A stretch of 64,000 nt of DNA. It comes from Isoetes taiwanensis. Taxonomy: Eukaryota > Streptophyta > Lycopodiopsida > Isoetales > Isoetaceae. Of the stretch, positions 11,297-21,167 are shown piece by piece. Each line of letters opens with the position of its first letter. The stretch's first letter is position 1. The notes under the pieces were generated by a model. It saw only the letters and a program-made list of their open reading frames with translations, made no database searches and was not told where the DNA came from. Location of the stretch: positions 18,284,698-18,348,697 of the forward strand of contig JAJEKV010000016.1 in assembly GCA_021234155.1 (NCBI GenBank), given 5' to 3'. A program made the translations under genes and the position numbers.

Positions 11297-12832
11297 CTAG
11301 TCTTGAAATCGCCGGTAGGACGGGTTGTCCTCAAGGAACTTTTTAACTTGGGCCGTTCCTACCGAATGTCCCAAGTTCCTGATGACGCTTTTTGACGCCG
11401 CCGCATAAGGCTCGCCCGGCTCTTGCACCTCAGCGGTGGATGTAAGGGGCGCGGTCACCGCCAATCTCGCCTCGACGCCGATGGGGTATGGCGGGTCGAA
11501 GAGGTCGAAAGCCATTGCCTCTCTTCACCGTAACGTAAAGATAGTCGACATTCTTTGCTTTGCTTCGAAAGCATGCCCGCCAAAGCCCGAGAGTGCAATC
11601 AGCATGAACACTCCTTCCTCCCCTCTGGACTGAACTTGCGGTGTATCACTTATTCTTCCATCCAAAGGCGGCAAGTAGTACTGGCGACGACTGTCAAGCG
11701 TCGCCGGATGATTCCCCAATTTGTTTGGCCTCCTGCTCTATGCCGCCCTGCGTAATCATCGACCTCGATCTCGGTGAGCTCCCGGTAGTCTTCGATTGTT
11801 GAGTCAACTCGCCTGAGGTCGATTCTTGCTCCTCTTGCTGGAGGTGGTGTTGAGGGACTCCGGCATCGATGCTAGTGGTCTTGCCTCTCATCCCCATCTC
11901 GTTCTTGTAAAGCAAGGAACTCTTCCTCCGTCGGTGAGTCTATTTGCAGCCCGGTCTGCCTCCATGATCACCCACTTTGATATTGCCGTAGAGGCTTGAT
12001 GTCGGAAGTCGCCGCTGTGTAGGTGCTCTTCCCTCGACTTGAAGCTGAAGTTCGAGACTCCCCGGACGATGAAGTCGCCCATGCCGGTCTGCCCAGCTTG
12101 GTGGAGCAGCTCATCCATCGGAAGTTCCCTCTCCTCGCATTCGAAGATTTTGAATGTCACCGAGGAGTAGATACTCCTCTCCGCCGATGATGATTGGGGC
12201 TAGGCTTGTGATGCCCGGCCCAAGTGGTGGAGCAACTTCGATGGTTCCGGCTTCGCCGAAAGCCGACAGCTCCTTGCCCGCTTGGCGCCAAGCTTCGTCC
12301 GAAGTCGAAGCCTGCGGTATTCCTTCGTCAGCCGGACTCCTCTTCTTCTTCTCTTGCTTCTTGTTCCTGGCGATACCGCAAAGCATCCGCTCTTCTTCTT
12401 GCAATTCGCTATGGGGTCCACCTCCATCGGGGGATAGAGGTTGCCTCCATTGGGTTTTCGGGCGCGGTGGGATAAGAAAATAGCTAGGGCGGCGGCGTAT
12501 AAGAGAAATATTTCTATCCCGTTGGTCGTCGGGACCATGTAGTCCGGCAGCCTCTGCGCTTTGTTGGTTAAGTACTTGGCGATGTTGGGGACATCGCCAA
12601 GGTCGCATGAAGGGATGGCCGGGGACGAAATATCCTATGCAAGGGGACTCGAACAAGGAGGGTCCTACCCTAGCTTGAAACTCTGCTAGCACTTGCCTAT
12701 ATCTTTGGGGTTGCATTTAGCGTAAGCTTGATATCAATTTCTTTTCCAAAACTTGGAAGATGTCGTTGACATCCGCCTCGGCAAAGATGGGGCACCGGCG
12801 CTGTACCATCGCCAAGTCGGCCAGATGGCCAT
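11297..12832 (-). pseudogene. Accessory ORF2, unknown protein
   Basis: Overlapping minus-strand frames (12111-12716, 12200-12538, 11888-12160, 11694-11915, 11525-11719, 11297-11515) together cover about 1.5 kb between a TATA box at 12946-12953 and a stop at 11297, and suggest one frameshifted protein of roughly 500 residues. Recognisable pieces: a probable start ATGGCC at 12832, an N-terminal part with CPIFAEADVND, a conserved-looking FESPCIGYFVPGHPF, a hydrophobic stretch GIEIFLLYAAALAIFLS, a charged KKKR-rich middle, and a C-terminal GTAQVKKFLEDNPSYRRF. I do not recognise the family. It is on the element's coding strand, upstream of gag, and shares its leader sequence with the H3-like ORF, so it is probably co-acquired cargo. 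It could also be an element-specific protein like the extra ORF of Ogre/TAT elements. Confidence 0.55.
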
Positions 12833-12945
12833 TGATCTAGCGAAGAAGGAGGAGTATCAAACGGATGCGTAAGCCTCGGGGAGCTGGAAGATCGCCTAAG
12901 CGAAGGAGAGCAAACTTGCGGGGTGCTAAATGAGAAATGGGGACT

Positions 12946-12953
12946 TATTTATA
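12946..12953 (-). promoter_or_regulatory. TATA box upstream of ORF2
   Basis: TATAAATA on the minus strand, about 115 bp before the probable ATG at 12832. Downstream lies a leader containing AGTTTGCTC and GGCGATCT, shared with the leader of the H3-like ORF at about 14830-14860. The duplicated arrangement supports a true promoter. Confidence 0.55.
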
Positions 12954-13131
12954 GAAAAGGGGAAACCCTAATTTTTGGATGGTCTAGAATTTACTGAGAT
13001 TGGATGATTCTGATCTATTAAAGGGTGCAATTGCGAGTTTGAAGACTACTTCTAGGGTTTGAGCATGCTAAGAACAACTAATGAACCTATTGCAACAACT
13101 TGGAGATCATTTGGTGAAGAAAATGAATGAG

Positions 13132-13198
13132 GTCTCACGTTGCCCCACCGATAATGAAAAGTTCATTTTCTCGCCATTCCGGCGCCGACGCGTGAGAC
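13132..13198 (-). repeat. GTCTCAC hairpin repeat, copy 1
   Basis: An imperfect inverted repeat bounded by GTCTCACGT and ACGCGTGAGAC, with an inner AATGAAAAGTTCATT palindrome. It is one of three copies in the leader of the chromovirus (others at 13336-13403 and 14978-15042). Confidence 0.75.
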
Positions 13199-13335
13199 AT
13201 GGGCTCTAAATGGGCTAAACTTAATCAATTTGGATAATCTAAGGTCGTGTAATTCTACTAAACTCGCCGAAAGTTAGGCAGAATTGACTCTTTATTTGGT
13301 CGATTTGGAGCAGTTTTTGGGCATTTTTGGGCATG

Positions 13336-13403
13336 GTCTCACACGTTGCGCCCAGCCCGAAAATGAAAATCTCATTATCCGTCGCCCCGGCGCGACGTGA
13401 GAC
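13336..13403 (-). repeat. GTCTCAC hairpin repeat, copy 2
   Basis: The best-formed copy: GTCTCACACGTTGCGCC pairs with GGCGCGACGTGAGAC, with an inner AATGAAAATCTCATT stem. It lies between the H3-like ORF and ORF2. Confidence 0.75.
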
Positions 13404-13548
13404 ATCGTCTCAATTTGCTCAAAAGCTTCCAATTTAACCAAAATAAAACTAGAATTCTCTAACTTAACTTAATTAAGCTAGATCGGACACATTAATTACA
13501 CAAAAATTCTTTATATTAACAAAATTGTTCCTTATTTACAAAAAGGTT

Positions 13549-14797
13549 TCAAGGGCTCTCCTTGATGTGCCTCGCAAGATACATATCCTGCCTCATGAGG
13601 GTGACCCTCTTCAAGTAATTTATGCAGGCCGTCGAATCCTCAAAATGCTTTGACTATTTTTGCTTCGCTGCCTCCCCGTAAGCAATAACAAAGATCTCAT
13701 CGGTCACGCGTAAGATGTCTGTTGTACTCCCGCATGACTTCAGCGAACCAAGCGTTGAAATGGTGCCTCGGGATCAAGAGTCCAGAACTCTTACCGAAAT
13801 GCCGGATCTCCTTGAGGGCTCTGTCCTCCAACTTTTTCCTGTTGGTCCGCTTCTTCCCTGGTGCTCTTGGAGGCTTGGACCTGGGTGGCGGCGGCTTCAA
13901 GGTCTGGCTTCTTGTCGGGTGTCCGCCTTCAATCGTTCTCACCCTGTGCTCCTGGTAATAGGCATTGTATGCCTCCCACTTCTCCATGTAAGCGTTGTGT
14001 TCTCGATCCTCTTCGATAGACCTTGACCGGGTCTATCCGCGTCGCGCCTCCCTTTGTGGTCAGCGGGCTTTAGCCCTATCCCACGCTCGGAAAAGGTGGG
14101 GCTTTCTGCCTGCCGCCCGGACTGGTCTTGATCCTCTGCCACCTGCTCGGGGATTTCCTCCTCCACGGGCGGGGGTTTTGAAGAACTCGCCCCCTCTGTG
14201 TTGGGGACGTAGTCCTTGTCCGAATCGTCGGTAGAAGGCGGGGTCTCTTCGCCTGATGGTTCGTTGATGACGGGCCCCTACCGCCGCTTCAGGCCTTCAC
14301 AACTTTTCTCTTTTTGCTTTAATGGCTTTGGCCTTCCTCTTCTTTGGCTCGGCGGTGGTTGGGTCAGTCCCCCGATTCTTAGATCCTCTGCTCCGGGGCT
14401 CTTTGGCTTCATACTTGCGATGGGCCGCGCAAGATCTGCTTCTTCTGCGGGGGCTAAGAGTCCGGCGGCCGCTCTTCCCTTCCTTGCTCCTCCCGCAGGT
14501 GGGTCTCGGGCCCCGTGTTGCTCTTCGGTTGTTGGATCGCCACGGCCGCTCCGTTAACTCCTTTTTCCTTCCTTCCTCCCCATCGCGATCTCCCTCGAGG
14601 ATTTGATGCATGATGTCCCGGCTCGGTCGCCCTCTATGATCTCCGTATGGTCGCCCGACCGATCCTCGCATCTTCGCCGAAGAAGATTCGCCTTCTCGGA
14701 AAAAGCGTTCTTGAAGGACCCTCCGAAGAGGCCGGGACCAGCGCCGAGGATCCGCTTGGCCAGGCTTCCTTTGGTACCGTTTTGTGCGGGCCATCAT
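13549..14797 (-). pseudogene. Histone H3 variant (CENH3-like) carried by the retrotransposon
   Basis: The start at 14797 reads M-MARTKRYQRKP, like the MARTK start of H3 and CENH3, and lies ~100 bp after a TATA box. A long Arg/Lys-rich tail follows (14297-14797), then an acidic stretch (about 14100-14290), then a KKR-rich linker. The histone fold starts at 13819 in another frame: ALKEIRHF and LLIP (13769-13819) match helix alpha-N of plant CENH3, followed by a helix 1-like EVMREYN. After a shift at about 13705 come GEAAKQ, HFED, KRVTLM, QD and LAR, ending at stop 13549-13551; these match helices 2 and 3 of H3. From ALKEI to EAA there are two more residues than in H3, the same excess as in Arabidopsis CENH3 loop 1. 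There is an in-frame TAG at 13654-13656 and at least three frame changes. No introns are evident, so capture through cDNA is likely. Canonical H3 is less likely given the divergence and the long tail. Confidence 0.88.
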
Positions 14798-14895
14798 TTG
14801 ATGGTTCGTCGATCGGAGCTAAGCGCCAGGAGATCGCCTCGGCGAACACGAGCAAACTTCTAAGGAAGAACGCGAAAATGGGAGGGGTCTAGGTC

Positions 14896-14903
14896 TATTT
14901 ATA
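14896..14903 (-). promoter_or_regulatory. TATA box upstream of the H3-like ORF
   Basis: CTATAAATAG on the minus strand, about 100 bp before the MARTK start codon. The following leader contains AGTTTGCTCG and GAGGCGATCT, matching the leader after the second TATA box at 12946-12953. Confidence 0.6.
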
Positions 14904-14977
14904 GGGGTCAATTTTAGGTCAACTTTTAAACTACCTTTTTGGGTTGCCTAAAACATCTAAAACACCTAATTAAGCAG

Positions 14978-15042
14978 GTCTCATGCGTTAAGCCCAGCCC
15001 TAAAATGAAAAAGTCATTTCCCCCCCGGCGCGACGGTGAGAC
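14978..15042 (-). repeat. GTCTCAC hairpin repeat, copy 3
   Basis: Bounded by GTCTCATGCGTTAAGCC and GGCGCGACGGTGAGAC, with the inner AATGAAAAAGTCATT palindrome. It sits between the PBS and the TATA box of the H3-like ORF. Confidence 0.72.
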
Positions 15043-15322
15043 ATGGTGGGACCCACTACTAAATTTTGTACTTTTTAAACATGTAACATGCTAATTCTAC
15101 TGATTCTTAGCTCTACGACATGTGAGACCACCCTACTTTTTTGGATGTTGGCTCATCAATTCTTAATCTTTTTATGTTTTTTTCATTCCTTTTAACTGTT
15201 ACTAGCTTAGCATAAACTACAAAAATGAGAAAAAAATTTCCCATTTTTCGAGGTTTAAAGATCCTTCAAGTTAGTACTACTGGGAACATGGCCAGTGCTT
15301 TGCTCTTGGTCTCCAAGAACAT

Positions 15323-15334
15323 CGCCTGATACCA
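15323..15334 (-). promoter_or_regulatory. Chromovirus primer-binding site
   Basis: On the minus strand TGGTATCAGGCG starts 4 nt after the 5' LTR end. It matches the complement of the 3' end of initiator Met tRNA (TGGTATCAGAGC) at 9 contiguous positions, which fixes the element's direction. Confidence 0.82.
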
Positions 15335-15338
15335 TCTT

Positions 15339-17000
15339 TGTGACATCCCTCTACCGTATACTGGTGCACTCCACCGTGATACAAACAGAGTTCATCCCCA
15401 TACCACTCCATGCCGATGTGGGCCCTCCACATAACACCGCAACCCCCGATGGTTCCAGTGGGAAGATTGAAGGGTCATTTTACCCCGCCTCCCTCGTGGC
15501 CTACCTAGTCGAAGGCGTAAACATACATGTCGAGATATAACATAAGCACATATCCACCTCGGCGGGTGGTCCATCACATCTGCATAAACAAGGTGAGCAC
15601 AATACATATGGGAAGTCATACCCAAGGCTCGGGGACTCAAGGGAATGACCGACGGCCGGGTCTCCAGAGTTCATTGCGGGAAATGCATTCATGACAATGG
15701 ATTGGGCTGGGCATATGAACATGGCATAGGGTTGTCCACTCCATCCGCCCCTCGTGCACACTTTGCGGTAGGCCGAAAAGTGTCGGGACTCGACCAGAAG
15801 CCCACCGGATGCATAGCCAAAAGGGCTATTCCTGGGTTTCATCTCCCCAGTTCCGATGGGGCAGGTAGGGATCACTCCCTCCAGAGATCTACATGCTGAC
15901 TCAAGGTGACTAGAGGGCCACTGCCCGTATTCGACTTGAACCCATTGGAAGGTGAACCCCACCCCCATCGGTGTCGAGCCCATGCCTTGCCCGCCACTTC
16001 GGGCAAGCCATTAGACCGAGTCCACAATGATCCCCGGTAGCACTAACACACCATAGGGATCGTTCAAGAGTCAGAACACGAACCTCCTTCTAAGCCAGTC
16101 TGGCCCCTTCACCCACAACCCGGTGTGGTTCTTGTGCACAGGCCGAATCTATAGTGTGCTAGAGAGGCTACCCTAGGAGCATCTACTACCAAGCTTTAGG
16201 TCTCTACCCCCTTCCCAATACAAGGAGTTCATAGAGATACATCATCCATATACATCACAGAAGAACTAAAGAACTATACCTAATCTGCATCATAGAGTTA
16301 GGTTCTTTAGTTAGAGGCTGGTATCTAGAGATCTAGAAGGCTGCTATGGGCAATTTAATAGGCTAAACCTACTGATTCTATGACTGATATAGGGTTTAGA
16401 CTATCTAATTGGCCAAATACCTGATCCTTGAGTGGCTCCTCCTCGACTGAAATCGACCATCCCGGCTGAACGCCAATCAAGGGAAACTAATGGTGCAATT
16501 CTCTCAGGTAGAGTCTGGAAGGCGGTTTTGGCTGTTGAGGTAGCCAAAACAGAGTTCCAAAACCCTAGAAACGAAAATTGGGCCAGTTAGGGTTTCCCTC
16601 CCTTAATAGACAAGGGGTTGGCTAGGGTTTCCAATTATCCCCTTTAGGCATGTGGGATAATTGGGAATGGCCCCACTTGCCTTTAATGGCTAGGTGGCAA
16701 AATGTGCTCACATGGAAATGTGTGCCCACATTAATGTGTACATTGGAAGATGTGCACATTAATTGCACCTATGGGTGTGGCCCACTTGGCATCAAGTGTC
16801 CACATGGAAATGTGTGCCCACATTAATGTGTACATTGGAAGATGTGCACATTAGTAGTTGCCCATATTTCTCGGCAAGTTGCCCCCTAGGGCTACCCACC
16901 TGGCTACACGTTAGCGTACACGTCAGTCGGAGTGGCGTGTATGCGTGACGAGGCAGTACGGTATACGTCCTGGGACCGTATACTGTCCTGGAACGTCACA
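15339..17000 (-). repeat. Chromovirus LTR (5' LTR in element sense)
   Basis: This is a direct repeat of 3477-5129. It holds the same 92 bp-period tandem repeat (about 16707-16856). In element sense it should carry the promoter for the genomic RNA. It ends at 17000 and is followed by TTTGG, the right copy of the target duplication. Confidence 0.93.
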
Positions 17001-17929
17001 TTTGGGATTTGGCAATGAGATGCTGTCAATTAGTTATGAAATATCTTGATATGAACCTCATTCTATTGTATTGCATTGCTTTGTGGTTGTTCTTGAAAGT
17101 AAGATGCATGAGGATTCTATGATATCTCGTATTTGATCAGCCTGTAAGGATATTAATAATGTTTTATCTTGTAAAGTCATGATGGATGATGTTGTATCTT
17201 GCATTGCAAACGGACCATTTTCGGAGCGGTGGAATGGCTGTGAGACTCCGCATCCGTGCCAGATGGCTAGAAGGATGGCATTTGCATTTATGGCCCACCT
17301 TCGGAGGGGTGGGATGGCTATGTAACTCCGCATCCGGGCCAGATGGCCAGTCGGATGAGTTAAGGGCAGAGCCTTGTGAAGACCCTGTACGTACAGATGG
17401 AGAGAGTGGTCTCCTTGGGGTCGCAACCCAAGGATTACACTTGGCATATGTGCATACATATAGAAGATTGATGTGAATGTAAACATGCTTGTAGTATGAG
17501 TTCTGATTAATGCAGGGCATAGTGGAGCAGGTAAATCTATTGTCTTCTTATCTTGGATGTTATATGGTAGATTGCTTTGTGGTTGATGTTGTGAAGGCTC
17601 CCGAAATGTTTCCTCCCCACTTAGTCCTTGTGGACTAACCCCCTTGCATTGTTTGTGTATGTTTAAAAGGGTACGTCCTGAGCTGAGAATGCAGTATTCA
17701 AATGGAGTGTCCGGGGATGAAGTTGCGCTAGTGGAGCGTTTTCCCGACTCATCCCCAATGACCTATAAGGAGGAGTGACATGTTGAGCTAGTAGGAGTTG
17801 TTAGCATGCCAAGCTTAGATGAGCTTAGTTTCAATTATCTGAGCGAGTATACGAGTCTCTTGGATGTTTAACTTAGATGTTAAACATGTCGGTGCAATAG
17901 CCTAGGCCAAGGGGCTAGGTCCGTTTCAG
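17001..17929 (+). repeat. Outer element 5' LTR, second part
   Basis: Resumes with the duplicated TTTGG and matches about 20231-21162. It contains two tandem copies of an ~82 bp unit (about 17219-17360) starting CTTCGGAGGGGTGG-like, also seen at about 20451-20595 in the 3' LTR. Ends GTCCGTTTCA. Confidence 0.9.
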
Positions 17930-19177
17930 CTGGTATAGAGCGAAAAGTTCCGACAACTTTGGGCCGTGGGAATTAGGGGCTAAGAGTTCAAGGGGTTCTA
18001 TTATAAAGTAGAATGGTTTGGTGAGGTAAATGCACCAGCCAAGATGAGTTAAGAGGAACAAGAAACGAGCATAGGTCTAAGGGATTGATAGTATCTTAAG
18101 TTTTGATTATTATTCTATGCTACGTAAGGTAGAAAGCTAATGGAATGCAGTTCATCACGGAGCTAAACTTGGTCGAAAGTTACCAAAAATAGGATGAAAT
18201 GTTAAGAAGGATGTTTTCATGCAAGGCATGAACACCGGCCCATGATAATTGTGAAGGTATGTTCCTACAAATTTCTATAATTAGTAGATTGTCTAATGGC
18301 GGACCACGTTGCCGCATTACTTTAAAGTAGACCATGTGTGGGGAGTTGTAGTGCTTCAGCAAAATCAGTGCTAGGGTTGTGAGGGCCCATGAACAATGCT
18401 TAAAGAGGTAAAAATTAAGGGTTTAGGAAGTTGTTAGCTATGTTGAGTAGGTTCTTTTTGTGAGAAGTCACAGTAAACTATGTTCGTAATTTTTTAGGTT
18501 CCTTGAATTTACTTGTGCGGGTTGTATAGCCATAAGATACACAGATGGGGGATGTGATTATGTTTTTATTTGCCACGCTTTGATTGGCCACCCAAGATGT
18601 GTCATATGAATACATATCTAGCCCGAGCTGAGTATCTCTCTTTCCATAGTGGGCTTCACTATTTTATCCTTAGTAGGAAAAAGTAGATTAACCCCATGCA
18701 AATGTTTGCTACGTTAGCTTAGACATGTATAGTAAATAATGTATACGAATTTCATTATAAATTTAGTTCCGAACTTTATATATGCTAGTGGCAAGGTTGA
18801 TGCACTTAGTTGTATTTTGAGTATGTGGTAGATGAAGTTGGGACTGCACCAATTTGGACAGAAATAGTAGAGCTTACGCCTATATGGGTTAATGAGGAAG
18901 TTGTTGTATAATGTGGAAGGGTATTGGGAATACCCATGTCCTATTGCTATTGTGGCAGAAATGTGCAATTGAGGGCACTGCATCAGAACATAGCAGAATC
19001 GCGAAAAGCCATATGTGGATAAGAGACGTAAAACCATATTAAAAGTAATAGAAGAAGTGTTAGAGCGCATTGAAGCAGTGCCTTATGGAGTAGAGTTACG
19101 CCACATATTAAGGTTGAAGAAGCATGTGTACCTCAAGTTACTCATGAGGACATGAGTTGAATTTTACAAGGGGAGAA
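17930..19177 (+). other. Short non-coding interior of the outer retrotransposon
   Basis: Begins with a PBS-like TGGTATAGAGC at 17932 (initiator Met type with one base missing) and ends with the polypurine tract AAGGGGAGAA at 19168-19177. The ~1.2 kb between them has no long open frame and no gag or pol motif that I can recognise, as in large retrotransposon derivatives without genes. Confidence 0.75.
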
Positions 19178-21162
19178 TGTAATGAACCTAGTGGTCTTGT
19201 GGGCATAACGTTCATAAGTTACCTGAAAGTGGCTTACTTTGTCTCAGTATAAGATGGTGTAGATCATCTAACGACCTTGTTGATACACGTCCATGGGTTA
19301 TGCTAGTAGTGGCATTTAAAACTATAGAAATACATTAGCAAAGGTTATATAAGCAGAAGGTGTTAGATTATTGAGTATTGGACTTGTAAAATATGATAAA
19401 CATGCATTAGATTGCATGCATGTACATGCACATGCGCATGCACACGTGATTGCATGCACAACACTTGTCTAGTATGCATATTACTCATTGTATATATATT
19501 GGATGTGAATAAAGGAGATGGTGTCTTGGTTTGGTGAAGGATATTGTTCTCCTCTACCTATTCTCTAGAGAAAGAGAGGCTGGCCAGATTATAGAACAAT
19601 AGCAGAAATCGGAGGAAGCTTGCAGATGGGAAGGCGATGAGGAAATAGAAGCAAGGAAGGCAGACCCAGTCGATAGGAAGCAGAATCAATCCGAGAAACT
19701 GAGGTGGGGATTTGATGCGTGCTTGGGGATTTGATGAGTGCTTGGTTTGTTGTATTGCTTGGTGGTGCTTGCAGTAGAACTGGCAGCTACGACGAACCCA
19801 ATCGGCTGTTTTCGGCTAGAATAGATCTTCAATTTGGTTCTATGTCACCACCCAGAGTCTTCCTTATGAATAATTTGGGATCCTAGAGTTTCCTTGTTAG
19901 AGTTATAATCCTGTAAATGAGATATTCCATGCAACCTTTATGAATAGGGGCCAGCTTGATACCGTACCATAGAAGGATATATCGCCAGTACTTTTGATAG
20001 AGTAATCAGTGGATTCTATGATGCTAGATGGATGGAGCATGAGCGTTGCATTATATGTTGCTAGGAATATAGTATGGCCTATCTAGTAGAGGTTCTGAGT
20101 GCTAGTCCATCTCATGAGTTTAGACCTCATGATGAAGTAGAATATGTGAATTGTCTCTAGGACATTAGTGTAATTATGGTATTACATGGAAGTTATAGTT
20201 GTTTATATGCTAAGGGAGTTTGTGTTCTTGCTTTGGGATTTGGCAATGAGATGTTGTCACTTAGTTATGAAATATCTTGGTATGAACCTCATTCTATTGT
20301 ATTGCATTGCTCTGTGGTTGTTCTTGAAAGTAAGATGCATGAGGATTCTATGATATCTCGTATTTGATCAGCATGTAAGGATATTAATGATGTTCTATCT
20401 TGTAAAGTCATGATGGATGATGTTGTATCTTGCATTGCAAACAGACCATCTTCGGAGGGGTGGAATGGCCGTGAGACTCCGCATCCGTGCCAGATGGCTA
20501 GACGGATGGCATGTTGCATTTACGGTCCACCTTCGGAGGGGTGGGGTGGCTGTGTAACTCCGCATCTGGTCCAGATGGCCAGTCGGATGAGTTAAGGGCA
20601 GAGCCTTGTGAAAACCCTGTACGTACAGAGAGAGTGGTCTCCTTGGGGTCGCAACCCAAGGATTACGCTTGGCATATGTGCATACATACAGAAGATTGAT
20701 GTGAATGTAAACATGCTTATAGTATGAGTTCTAACTAATGCAGGGCATAGTGGAGCGGGTAAATCTATTGTCTTCTTATCTCGGATGTTATATGGTAGAT
20801 TGCTTTGTGATTGATGTTGTGAAGGCTCCCGAAATGTTTCCTCCCCACTTAGTCCTTGTGGACTAACCCCCTTGCATTGTTTGTGTATGTTTAAAAGGGT
20901 ACGTCCTGAGCTGAGAATGCAGTATTCAAATGGAGAGTCTGGGGATGAAGTTGCGCCAGTGGAGCGTTTTCCCGACTCATCCTCAATCCTATAAGGAGGA
21001 GTGACATGTTGAGCTAGTAGGAGTTGTTAGCATGCCAAGCTTAGATGAGCTTCTGATCAATGGGACTATATTTTATTGAGTGAGTATACGAGTCTCTATG
21101 TTTAACTTAGATGTTAAACATGTTTGTGCAACAGCCTAGGCCAAGGGGCTAGGTCCGTTTCA
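19178..21162 (+). repeat. Outer element 3' LTR
   Basis: 1985 bp, TGTAATGAACC to GTCCGTTTCA, an uninterrupted copy of the split 5' LTR. It preserves the empty target site of the chromovirus (GCTTTGGGATTTGG near 20230). Flanked on the right by TTTTA. Confidence 0.93.
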
Positions 21163-21167
21163 TTTTA

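Larger units (their letters stand above)
3477..17000 (-). mobile_element. Ty3/gypsy chromovirus with accessory ORFs including an H3-like histone
   Basis: A full-length LTR retrotransposon on the minus strand. Its tips are TGTGACGT and ACGTCACA (8 bp perfect inverted ends). The target duplication is TTTGG (3472-3476 and 17001-17005), and the uninterrupted site is visible in the sister LTR near 20231-20240. The LTRs are 1653 and 1662 bp. A PBS complementary to initiator Met tRNA and a polypurine tract are in place. Going right to left, the coding order is H3-like ORF, unknown ORF2, gag with a zinc knuckle, protease, RT, RNase H, integrase and chromodomain; this order and the chromodomain define a chromovirus. 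About 4.3 kb between the PBS and gag is unusually long and holds the accessory units. Many frameshifts break all ORFs as given; some may be consensus errors. Confidence 0.95.
2411..21162 (+). mobile_element. Non-autonomous LTR retrotransposon with a nested insertion
   Basis: Two long direct repeats begin TGTAAYGAACC and end GTCCGTTTCA, at 2411 and 17929 (5' LTR, split by a later insertion) and at 19178-21162 (3' LTR). The flanking 5 bp are TTTTA on both sides (2406-2410 and 21163-21167), a perfect target duplication. A PBS-like TGGTATAGAGC follows the 5' LTR and a purine tract AAGGGGAGAA precedes the 3' LTR, which gives + orientation. The interior is only about 1.25 kb and has no recognisable gag or pol, so the element must have depended on another element's proteins. 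Its 5' LTR was later hit by the chromovirus at 3477-17000. Without that insertion the element would be about 5.2 kb. Confidence 0.92.

Noticed and set aside
11297-14797. The accessory ORFs as the extra ORF1 of an Ogre/TAT element
   Set aside because: TAT-lineage elements lack a chromodomain, whereas this element has one after integrase; also the H3 fold is not part of any Ogre ORF known to me.
14297-14797. Canonical histone H3 gene
   Set aside because: The tail lacks most of the invariant H3 tail, is far too long, and the fold is too divergent; a CENH3-like variant fits better.
14634-14855. Minus-strand frame overlapping the start of the H3-like ORF
   Set aside because: It begins at TTG rather than ATG, and the overlapping frame has the MARTK start with better placement after the TATA box; treated as a shadow.
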